Positions 47,751 through 55,664 of a stretch of 64,000 nucleotides of DNA are shown piece after piece. The DNA is taken from contig CBDCEG010000015.1 of NCBI GenBank assembly GCA_965215775.1, positions 1 through 64,000 on the forward strand, read 5' to 3'. The position numbers were made by a program, and so were the translations under genes. The stretch is from CBDCEG01 sp965215775 (GTDB lineage Bacteria; Pseudomonadota; Gammaproteobacteria; Cardiobacteriales; Ostreibacteriaceae). Every line of letters begins with the position of its first letter. The first letter of the stretch is position 1. The notes below the pieces were generated by a model. That model did no database searches, was not told the origin of the DNA, and saw nothing but the letters and a program-made list of their open reading frames with translations.

Positions 47751-48906
47751 GTGAATAAAATAATTAATTTAACAGTAATTTTAAGTGCTATTTTAGTAGC
47801 AAGTTGTGCTTCTAACGCTTCACCTACAAGTAATGTAGTTATGAAAGCTCCACCAAAACTAAAAGTTTCTTCAACGGATTTATCTGTAGATCCTGAGTTT
47901 CGCTCTGATGCACCAAATACTTACACAGTAAAAAAAGGTGATACTCTTTGGGGAATATCAAGAATGTTTTTAAGTGTGCCTTGGAGATGGAAACAAATTT
48001 GGCATAATAATAGAAATATTAAAAATCCACACAAAATTTACCCAGGAGATGTTCTTTCTATTGTAACAATCGGTGGAAAAAAAAGAGTTCAAATTTCAAA
48101 AACTAGTAATAGTAACCACGGAAAGTATGCTGGTAAAACTTCAGATGGTCGTCCTATTTATAATATGAAGCCTCAGATAAGCTACGAGACACTTAACCAA
48201 GAAATCCCAGCTGTTCCAATTAGTGCTGTATTACCTCACTTAAGTAAAACAAGAATAGTTGAGTCTGGATTTTCTGATGACTATCCTTATATAGTTTCTG
48301 AAGCTCAAGGTTCATACCTTTCTCTTTCTAACCGTCCTTTAATTTATGTAAAAGGAGATGTTGCAACTTTTGAAGAGTATGATGTTTTTTCGTGAAGAAT
48401 CTGCTGTTGTAGATCCTTATACACAAGAACAATTAGGTGCTCAACTAACTTATATTGGAAGAGTTCAAAAAGTTAAAGGTGCTAATGATGAAGATATTAG
48501 TTCATTTAAATTAAAAAATAATAAAAGAAGAGTTCTTCCAAATGATATTTTACTTCCTGTAAAAGAAGTTAAACCTGGTCAATCTTTAAACTTCACACCA
48601 TCTATTTCAAAACAAGATATTCAACCATCTATTATAAGACCACTTGAGCGTTCTTATACTGGGTCTCAATTCCAAACTTTAATTATAAATGCTGGAGCAA
48701 ATGATGGCTTAGTTAAAGGAAATGTCTTTAAAATAGTTAGAGCTAATGCAAAATATGGAACTGGTCGTGATGGCGAGCAATATAAATTACCTAATTATGA
48801 AGTAGGAATAGCGATGATTTATAGAGTTTACGAAGGAGTTAGTTATGCTCTAGTTATGAATTCTTATGATGCTATTTATCCAAAGGATAGATTAGTTGCT
48901 CCTTAA
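47751..48906 (+). pseudogene. LysM-domain lipoprotein, one-base frameshift in a T tract
   Basis: Starts MNKIINLTVILSAILVASC, a lipoprotein signal with a GTG-adjacent start region. A LysM domain follows (YTVKKGDTLWGISRMFL...PHKIYPGDVL, about residues 62-106). The first frame stops at 48395 after EEYDVFS. The C-terminal domain (REESAVVDPYTQEQLGAQLTYIG...GNVFKIVR) continues in the next frame. The break coincides with six T at 48385-48390; with five T the gene is 385 codons. The order LysM-dprA-smg-topA is common in gammaproteobacteria, so a functional gene is expected. It probably binds peptidoglycan. Confidence 0.85.
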
Positions 48907-50167
48907 ATGCAGAATTTAGATGAACTTCACCTATGGTGTTCTTTATGGAGAACACCGCAGGTGGGGTGTAAAAGATTTGCAAAAATATTAGAAGTCTTTG
49001 GGGAACCAAGGGCTTTTTTTTCAGCACCTCAAAATCAAAGAGAACGCTTATCAATAAGAGCTGGTTTAGATGATTTGAACCTAGCAAAAAAAGAAGCCGA
49101 AAAAGATATAAAATGGTTAGAAACAACTAATAAAACTCAAATTTTAACTTTATTTAGCCCAGATTATCCAAAGCAATTATTAAATATATACGATCCACCA
49201 CCACTACTTTTCACACGAGGTGATGTAAGTTTGTTAAGTGAACCACAACTAGCAATAGTTGGGAGTCGCTCACCATCTTATGAAGGCTCTGAAAATGCAT
49301 TTTCTTTTGCAAAATATCTAGCTCAAAGTGGAGTTGTTATAACCAGTGGAATGGCTTTAGGCATTGATGGTAACGCTCATAGTGGTGCTTTAGATGTTGA
49401 GTTTGGGAGAACTATCGCCGTTGCTGGAACAGGTTTAAATAGAATTTATCCAGCAAAACACAAAGACCTAGCCCACAAAATAATAGAAAAAGGTATTATT
49501 ATAAGTGAGCTTCCAATTGACACTCCTGTTCGTGCGCAAGCTTTTCCACGAAGAAATAGAATAATCAGTGGTTTATCTTTGGGGACTTTAGTAGTTGAAG
49601 CATCTATAAAAAGTGGTTCATTAATTACCGCCCAGTTTGCCATTGAGCATAATCGTGAAGTTTTTGCAATTCCAGGTTCTATTCACAATCCACAGTCAAA
49701 GGGATGTAATCATTTAATCAAAAAAGGAGCAAAATTAGTTGAAACTGGGGCTGATATTTTTACAGAACTAAAACCTCAGCTTGCAGAATTTACTACAAAT
49801 ATGGAACCAATAGATTTACAAAAAGTAGATAAAAATCTTGATAAAAATCTCAAAAGTGATTTAGATAGAGATATTAAAAACACCAGTTCTTCTTCAAAAT
49901 ATAAATTCAAAGTAGAAAAACAGCAAAAAATAACTAAAAATAAAGAAACTGAAATTAATCAAAATATAGCTCAAAGACAACCATTATTAGATGATGAAGC
50001 CAAAAAATCACTTTGGAAAGCTTTAAGTTTTGACGCTCAACCTATTGACATTTTAATTGCTAGGAGTAAATTACCTGCAAATGAAGTTTCATCAATGTTA
50101 CTTATTTTTTGAACTAGAAGAGTATATTAAAAAGTCCGCAGGTGGGCTATATCAAAAGGTGCCTTAA
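48907..50167 (+). CDS. dprA: DNA processing protein DprA, C-terminal end out of frame
   Basis: Open from ATG 48907 (abutting the LysM stop) to 50112, 401 residues. It contains the Rossmann core LAIVGSRSPSYEG, SGMALGIDGNAH, FPRRNRIISGLS and FAIPGSIHNPQSKGCNHLI. DprA loads RecA on incoming single-stranded DNA in transformation. The C-terminal winged helix is cut at SSMLLIF. With five instead of six T at 50105-50110 the frame continues ELEEYIKKSAGGLYQKVP, the normal family ending, and stops at 50167. The core is intact whether or not the shift is real. Confidence 0.93.
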
Positions 50168-50170
50168 CTA

Positions 50171-50632
50171 ATGCAAAATTCAGTTTTAGAAATGGTTTAT
50201 TATTTAGTAGATTATTTTGTTTTTTTTAAAAAGAAGAATAGTTTTTCAAACAAAGAAATTCGCAGTGAGTTGCAAACAGCTGGATTTAAAAAAGAAATAA
50301 TAGATAATACAATATCTTGGGTTAATAACTTTAAATACTTAAAAGTAGATGATTTTGAGAAGACAAAATCTATTAGAATATATACAGATTCAGAACAACA
50401 AAAAATAACAATTGAAGGAAGAGCTTTTTTATTAAAACTAGAGGAACTTGATATAATAAATGTTTTTGCAAGAGAAACTATTATTCATAATATAATGAAA
50501 CTTGCTGAAAATCGCATTTCCTTAAATGATATAAAATGGATTGTTTTATTAGCGATATTTGATAAGCCAGAATCTTTGGCTGCATCAGTTTGGTTACAAA
50601 AACAAATAAATAATAACCAAAGTAATCATTAG
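50171..50632 (+). CDS. smg: Smg family protein (DUF494)
   Basis: 153 residues, matching the length of E. coli Smg. Recognisable are VLEMVYYLVDYF at the start, RIYTDSEQQKITIEGRAFLLKLEEL in the middle and LNDIKWIVLLAIFDKP near the end. Function is not established; it is a small helical protein conserved between dprA and topA. It begins 3 bp after the corrected dprA stop, indicating an operon. Confidence 0.92.
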   Translation: MQNSVLEMVYYLVDYFVFFKKKNSFSNKEIRSELQTAGFKKEIIDNTISWVNNFKYLKVDDFEKTKSIRIYTDSEQQKITIEGRAFLLKLEELDIINVFARETIIHNIMKLAENRISLNDIKWIVLLAIFDKPESLAASVWLQKQINNNQSNH

Positions 50633-50685
50633 CTTTTTAGGCTTTTATAATTTTATAAATTACAACTAACAACCGACTAAAAAAT

Positions 50686-53247
50686 ATGGCAAAAAATGTA
50701 TTAATCGTAGAATCACCAGCGAAATCAAAAACAATTAATAAATATCTTGGTAAAGACTTTATTGTATTGGCTTCTTACGGTCATATCCGAGGATTAGTTT
50801 CTAAAACTGGTTCAGTTGACCCAGAAAATAATTTCAAAATGAAATATGAAGTTATTCCATGCAATAAAAAACATCTAAAAGCAATTTCAGATGCCTTAAA
50901 AAAAGCAGATAATTTATATCTCGCAAGTGATCCTGATCGCGAGGGAGAAGCTATTTCTTGGCATATTTATGACTTACTTAAAAACAAAAAAGAACTTAAA
51001 AATAAAAAAGTTTTTAGAGTTGTTTTTAATGAGATAACAAAAAAAGCAATTGTAAGTGCAATAAATAATCCACGAGAAATCTGTATGGATATGGTTAATT
51101 CACAGCAGGCAAGAACTGCTTTGGATTATTTAATTGGTTATAATTTATCACCACTTTTATGGCGAAAAGTTAGACCAGGGTTATCAGCAGGAAGAGTTCA
51201 GTCGCCATCACTTAGACTAATTTGCCAACGAGAAGATGAAATTGAAGCTTTTGAAAGTAGAGAATATTGGACAATAAAAGCAAACTTAACTGAGAAAGAA
51301 CAAGGTTTTGAAGCTAAGTTAGTTGAATTAGACAAAACTAAATTAAAACAGTTTGACATAAATAATACAAAATTAGCAACCTCTGCAGTTACAAAACTTA
51401 AAAAAGTTGCAAATGGTGAGTTATTAGTTACAAATATTACCAAGAAACAACGCAAAAGAAATCCTTCACCACCTTTTATAACTTCAACTTTGCAGCAAGA
51501 AGCTTCCAGAAAACTTGGATTTGGTGCACAAAGAGCAATGCGATTAGCACAATCTCTTTATGAAGGTGTAAATGTAAATGGTGAAATGGTTGGTTTAATA
51601 ACTTATATGAGAACTGATTCTGTTAATTTATCCAAAGATGCGGTTTCAGATATTAGAAAGTTCATTGGGCAAGCCTATGGTAAAGATTATTTACCAAGTT
51701 CGCCTAGAGTTTATAAAACTAAATCTAAAAATGCTCAAGAAGCTCACGAAGCAATTCGCCCAACTTCAACAAATCACCCTCCAGCAATGCTCAAAAACAG
51801 TATGGATTTTGATATGTGGAGAATGTATGATTTAATTTGGAAACGAACTATTGCTTGCCAAATGATTCATGCAACACTTGATACTGTTGCAGTTGATTTG
51901 GCTTGTGGAAATGATGGGATTTTTAGAGCTAATGGCTCAATGATAAAACACCCAGGTTTTATAAGGCTTTATTCTGAGGGCGTTGATGATAAGAAAAAAG
52001 AAAATTCAGACAATACAATGTTACCTAATTTGGAGAAAGGTCAAAAAGTAAAATTATTAGATATTGCAGGAACTCAGCACTTTACAGAACCTCCACCTCG
52101 TTATACAGAAGCATCTTTGGTAAAAGTTTTGGAAGAATATGGAATTGGACGACCATCAACTTACGCTTCAATAATTCAAACACTTTTAAATCGTGAATAT
52201 GTAATTTCTGAAGCAAAACGCTTAAAACCAACTTCAATTGGCACTATTGTTAACTTATTTTTAACAAAACATTTTGCTAAATATGTAGATTATGATTTTA
52301 CTGCAAAATTAGAAGATAGTTTAGATGATGTTGCAAGAGGCGAAAAAGGTTGGTTACCTCTTATGGAGAATTTCTGGGAAACTTTTAGCAAAACAGTTAC
52401 AGAAAAAGCTGATGTTCCAAGAGAAGAAGTTATGCAAGCAAGGGAAATTGGCAAAGATCCAAAAACTGGCAAACCTGTTTCTGTGCGTTATGGTAGGTTT
52501 GGACCATTTGTTCAAATTGGAACAAAAGATGATGAAGATAAGCCACAATTTGCAAGCTTAATGGCTGGAATGAAGTTTGATGAAGTTGAGTTAGAGCAAG
52601 CTTTAGAGCTTTTCAAATTACCTCTAAACTTAGGAAATTATGAAGATAAAATCGTAGAAGTTAATGAGGGTCGTTATGGACCTTATGTTAAATATGATGA
52701 GAAATTCATTTCACTTCCGCGTGGAACAAATCCATTTGAAGTTAGTTTGGAACAAGCGGTTGAAGTTATCATTGAAAAACAAAAAGCAGATGCACCAATA
52801 GCAGTACATGATGAAATGCCAGTGCAAAAAGGTGTTGGGCGTTTTGGGCCTTATTTAAAGTGGAATGGTTTATTTATAAATGTGAATAAAAAATATGATT
52901 TTGATAACCTTTCAGCAAAAGATATTGTTACATTAATTGAGGAGAAAAAACAAAAAGAAATAGATAAATTTATCCATAATTGGGAAGATGAAGGTATTTC
53001 TGTGCAAAAAGCAAGATGGGGAAGGTTTAATATTATAAAAGGTAAAACAAAAATAGAACTTGCAAAAGACTACGATGTTCAAGGTCTTACTCTTGCTAAA
53101 ACAAAAAAAATAATAGAAGAAAGAACACCTAAGAAAAAACCTAGAAAGACTACTAAAAAAACTACAGCAAAGAAAACAACAAAAAAAGCAACAAGTAAAA
53201 CCACTACTAAAAAAACTACCGCAAAAAAAGCACCTAAGAAAAAGTAA
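50686..53247 (+). CDS. topA: DNA topoisomerase I with Toprim-C repeats and a lysine-rich tail
   Basis: 853 residues. The Toprim domain has IVESPAKSKTI and ASDPDREGEAISWH, and the catalytic Tyr307 lies in ITYMRTDSVNL. It relaxes negative supercoils by single-strand passage. Instead of the Cys4 zinc ribbons of E. coli TopA, the C-terminal part has repeats with GRFGPFVQIG, GRYGPYVKYD and GRFGPYLKWN, then a histone H1-like tail of about 45 residues made of Lys, Thr and Ala (KKTTAKKTTKK). The tail probably adds DNA binding or processivity. Confidence 0.96.
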   Translation: MAKNVLIVESPAKSKTINKYLGKDFIVLASYGHIRGLVSKTGSVDPENNFKMKYEVIPCNKKHLKAISDALKKADNLYLASDPDREGEAISWHIYDLLKNKKELKNKKVFRVVFNEITKKAIVSAINNPREICMDMVNSQQARTALDYLIGYNLSPLLWRKVRPGLSAGRVQSPSLRLICQREDEIEAFESREYWTIKANLTEKEQGFEAKLVELDKTKLKQFDINNTKLATSAVTKLKKVANGELLVTNITKKQRKRNPSPPFITSTLQQEASRKLGFGAQRAMRLAQSLYEGVNVNGEMVGLITYMRTDSVNLSKDAVSDIRKFIGQAYGKDYLPSSPRVYKTKSKNAQEAHEAIRPTSTNHPPAMLKNSMDFDMWRMYDLIWKRTIACQMIHATLDTVAVDLACGNDGIFRANGSMIKHPGFIRLYSEGVDDKKKENSDNTMLPNLEKGQKVKLLDIAGTQHFTEPPPRYTEASLVKVLEEYGIGRPSTYASIIQTLLNREYVISEAKRLKPTSIGTIVNLFLTKHFAKYVDYDFTAKLEDSLDDVARGEKGWLPLMENFWETFSKTVTEKADVPREEVMQAREIGKDPKTGKPVSVRYGRFGPFVQIGTKDDEDKPQFASLMAGMKFDEVELEQALELFKLPLNLGNYEDKIVEVNEGRYGPYVKYDEKFISLPRGTNPFEVSLEQAVEVIIEKQKADAPIAVHDEMPVQKGVGRFGPYLKWNGLFINVNKKYDFDNLSAKDIVTLIEEKKQKEIDKFIHNWEDEGISVQKARWGRFNIIKGKTKIELAKDYDVQGLTLAKTKKIIEERTPKKKPRKTTKKTTAKKTTKKATSKTTTKKTTAKKAPKKK

Positions 53248-53301
53248 TAACTAAAGTTAAATAAGTTATAAAAGTGTCATAAATGAGTTATAAGATAAGT
53301 T

Positions 53302-54192
53302 ATGAAAGATAAACTAATTATTTTTATAATAAATATATTTTCCAAACTACCTTTGTCATTAGCACAAAGGTTTGGTTGGTTTATCGGTAGCTGTTTGTTT
53401 ATTTTTCCTAATAAAGAAAAGCATATAGTTAGAGTTAATCTAAAGCTATGCTTTCCCAAACTATCAGAAAAAGAGCTTAATAAATTAGTAAGAAAATCTC
53501 TTATTGAAAATGCAAAAACTCTTTGTGAAATGCCAAGAATATTTACTCAATCAGGTAAAAAATCACTAGAGAAAATTCAAAAAGGAACTAATTTTGAACT
53601 ATTTCAACAATATTCAAAGTCAGACAAAGGCTTAATTATATTAGGTCCACATTTAGGAAATTGGGAACTAACAGTTCATTTTATTAAAAAATATACTGAT
53701 ATAACTGCAATGTATGCACCTGTTAAACAAGCTTTTTTACAACCAATAATAAAAAAAGCAAGACAAAATACAGGAGCAATACTTGTTCCAACTAATATTA
53801 AAGGTGTTAAAAAACAATTAGAAGTTTTGCGTGCTGGTGGAGTTATTGGGATATTACCCGATCAAACCCCTAAAAAAGGTAATGCAGGAGAGTTTGCGGA
53901 GTTCTTAGGGCAAGAAGCTTACACGATGTTATTAGCCAATAGTTTGGCAAAGAAAACTGGTGCTAATGTAATTATGCTTTACGCACAAAGACTTGGAATT
54001 GGAGAGGGTTTTGTTGCAAATTTTGTAGAAGCTGATAGTGAAATAGCAAATGATAATTGCAAGGTTGCTGCCAAATCACTTAATAAGTCTGTTGAAAATT
54101 GCTTGAATGAAAGTAACATTGCACAATACCAATGGACATATAAAAGATTTAGAAAACAACCAAATGGAAAACAATCACCTTATAAAAAATAA
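53302..54192 (+). CDS. LpxL/LpxM-family lipid A acyltransferase
   Basis: 296 residues with an N-terminal hydrophobic segment. It has the acyltransferase HX4E motif in GPHLGNWEL (about residue 115), then MYAPVK and GVIGILPDQTPKKG, a family signature. It adds a secondary acyl chain to lipid A at the inner membrane. The stop overlaps the next start as ATGA-type coupling, so it is co-transcribed with the M28 peptidase. Confidence 0.9.
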   Translation: MKDKLIIFIINIFSKLPLSLAQRFGWFIGSCLFIFPNKEKHIVRVNLKLCFPKLSEKELNKLVRKSLIENAKTLCEMPRIFTQSGKKSLEKIQKGTNFELFQQYSKSDKGLIILGPHLGNWELTVHFIKKYTDITAMYAPVKQAFLQPIIKKARQNTGAILVPTNIKGVKKQLEVLRAGGVIGILPDQTPKKGNAGEFAEFLGQEAYTMLLANSLAKKTGANVIMLYAQRLGIGEGFVANFVEADSEIANDNCKVAAKSLNKSVENCLNESNIAQYQWTYKRFRKQPNGKQSPYKK

Positions 54193-55193
54193 TGAAAAAG
54201 TTTATCAAAAATATTTTTAAAATATTCACAGTGCTAGTTTTATTTGTTGTTTTATTTTGGTTTGTTGGAACTCAACCTTTATTTTTTATTGGCAAAAGTA
54301 AAACAATGCCGTCTGTAAATGCCAAAACATTAGAGCTTTATACCAAACAATTATCAGAAAACTTGCCTGCTCGTGCTGGATTTGAGGAAACACTAAACAC
54401 CACACTTCATTGGATAGAATTGCAGCTAAAACCATTTGAAACTAAAACTAGAAAAAGCTACAGGCAAAGCTATAAAGTTGGTAAACAAAACTTTCATAAT
54501 CTTATTTTAGAGTTTGGGGCAAAACCAACAACTAATGACGAAATTATAATTATTGGTGCTCATTATGACACCGCTCACGGTTATCCTGGAGCTGATGATA
54601 ATGCTAGTGGTGTTGCTGGTTTAATTGAGCTTGCTCGTTTATTATCAGAAAACCCTAACTTAATTAGCCAGCCAATTCAGCTAATTTTTTATACTTTAGA
54701 AGAACCCCCATATTTCAGAACCCAAAAAATGGGCAGTTATATTCATGCAACTTCTTTAAAAAATAATAAGCAAAAAGTAAAAGTAATGATTGCATTGGAT
54801 ATGATTGGATACTTTTCTAATAAAAAAGATTCACAACATTTTCCACTTCCATTACTTAATAAAATCTACCCAGATAAAGGTGATTTTATTGCAATTATTG
54901 GAAACTTAAGCAATATGGGAACAGTTCGCAAGGTAAAACATAGCTTTAAAACCGCCTCAGATTTACCTGTTTATTCATTTAATTCACCAAGATTTGTCCC
55001 TGGGATTGATTTTTCTGATCATTTAAATTTTTGGAATAATGATTACCCTGCGGTTTTAATTACAGATACATCATTTAACCGAAACCTTGCTTATCATACA
55101 AAACAAGATACTGCAGATAAGTTAGATTATAAAAAAATGGCAAAAGTTGTACAGGCATTATTTAAAACAGTCCTTGATTACCAAGCTAAATAG
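54192..55193 (+). CDS. Membrane-anchored M28-family metallopeptidase
   Basis: 333 residues. One N-terminal helix (IFTVLVLFVVLFWFVG) anchors a periplasmic domain. Zinc ligands are visible: His124 in GAHYDT, Asp135/136 in GADDNASG, Glu170/171 in YTLEEP, Asp near 203 in ALDMIGYF, and the final His in DFSDHLNFW or NLAYHTKQDTAD. Probably an aminopeptidase; the substrate is unknown. One base overlaps the acyltransferase stop. Confidence 0.9.
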   Translation: MKKFIKNIFKIFTVLVLFVVLFWFVGTQPLFFIGKSKTMPSVNAKTLELYTKQLSENLPARAGFEETLNTTLHWIELQLKPFETKTRKSYRQSYKVGKQNFHNLILEFGAKPTTNDEIIIIGAHYDTAHGYPGADDNASGVAGLIELARLLSENPNLISQPIQLIFYTLEEPPYFRTQKMGSYIHATSLKNNKQKVKVMIALDMIGYFSNKKDSQHFPLPLLNKIYPDKGDFIAIIGNLSNMGTVRKVKHSFKTASDLPVYSFNSPRFVPGIDFSDHLNFWNNDYPAVLITDTSFNRNLAYHTKQDTADKLDYKKMAKVVQALFKTVLDYQAK

Positions 55194-55246
55194 TTAACTT
55201 TCCTGTTTTAAAAAAACATAAAACATAAAACATAAAATATTGTAAA

Positions 55247-55382
55247 GCGTAATTTCACACATTTTCACACTCCACATTTACCAAAATAAATATTCTATTT
55301 GATTATAATTTGTTTGAATTTAGGTTGTTTGTTAAACTAATTTAACTGATTAAACTAATTTAAATTAATTAATAACAAAACT
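55247..55382 (+). repeat. Direct repeat at the left edge of T6SS island 2
   Basis: From GCGTAATTTCACACATTTT to TTAATAACAAAACT this stretch matches 63841-63970 with scattered differences and one small length difference in the AAACTAATTTAACTGATT part. The two copies bracket the vgrG2 island. Confidence 0.88.
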
Positions 55383-55398
55383 TAAACCGAGCAAAATC

Positions 55399-55510
55399 AT
55401 GAAAAAAATATTGCTTTTGCCTTTTTTTAATAATTGTTAGCTTTTATTTTGCTTGTGAGAATTCAATAACTAGCTGCTCAGACAAACAAATTTTAACAAA
55501 AAACTCTTAG
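55399..55510 (+). pseudogene. Fragment of a small lipoprotein gene
   Basis: ATG at 55399 begins MKKILLLPF and soon stops. With one T fewer in the 7-T run (55422-55428) it reads MKKILLLPFLIIVSFYFAC, a lipoprotein signal and lipobox, then ENSITSCSDKQILTKNS and a stop at 55510. The 36 residues are too short for a whole gene; it looks like the 5' remnant of a gene cut by arrival of the vgrG2 island. Confidence 0.55.
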
Positions 55511-55539
55511 AAATTTAATTATTAAAAAAGTAAAATTAT

Positions 55540-55664
55540 AGGGTGTAAAACCATACTGCAATTGGACCTTAGGATAATGAGTTATTTTATTAAATTTCAC
55601 TTAATTAGATGTAAGAATATGCTACAATAACCACTTGAATATTTAATAATTTTGGAGATATACT
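55540..55664 (+). repeat. vgrG upstream region, copy 2
   Basis: Matches 9733-9858. The last 90 bp, with TTAATT (55601-55606), a 16-base spacer and TACAAT (55623-55628), differ from copy 1 by about two bases. This gives vgrG2 the same promoter and TTG start context. Confidence 0.85.

Noticed and set aside
48872..49126. Antisense frame across the LysM-dprA junction
   Set aside because: It overlaps conserved dprA coding sequence, and no ribosome binding site or family similarity was seen.
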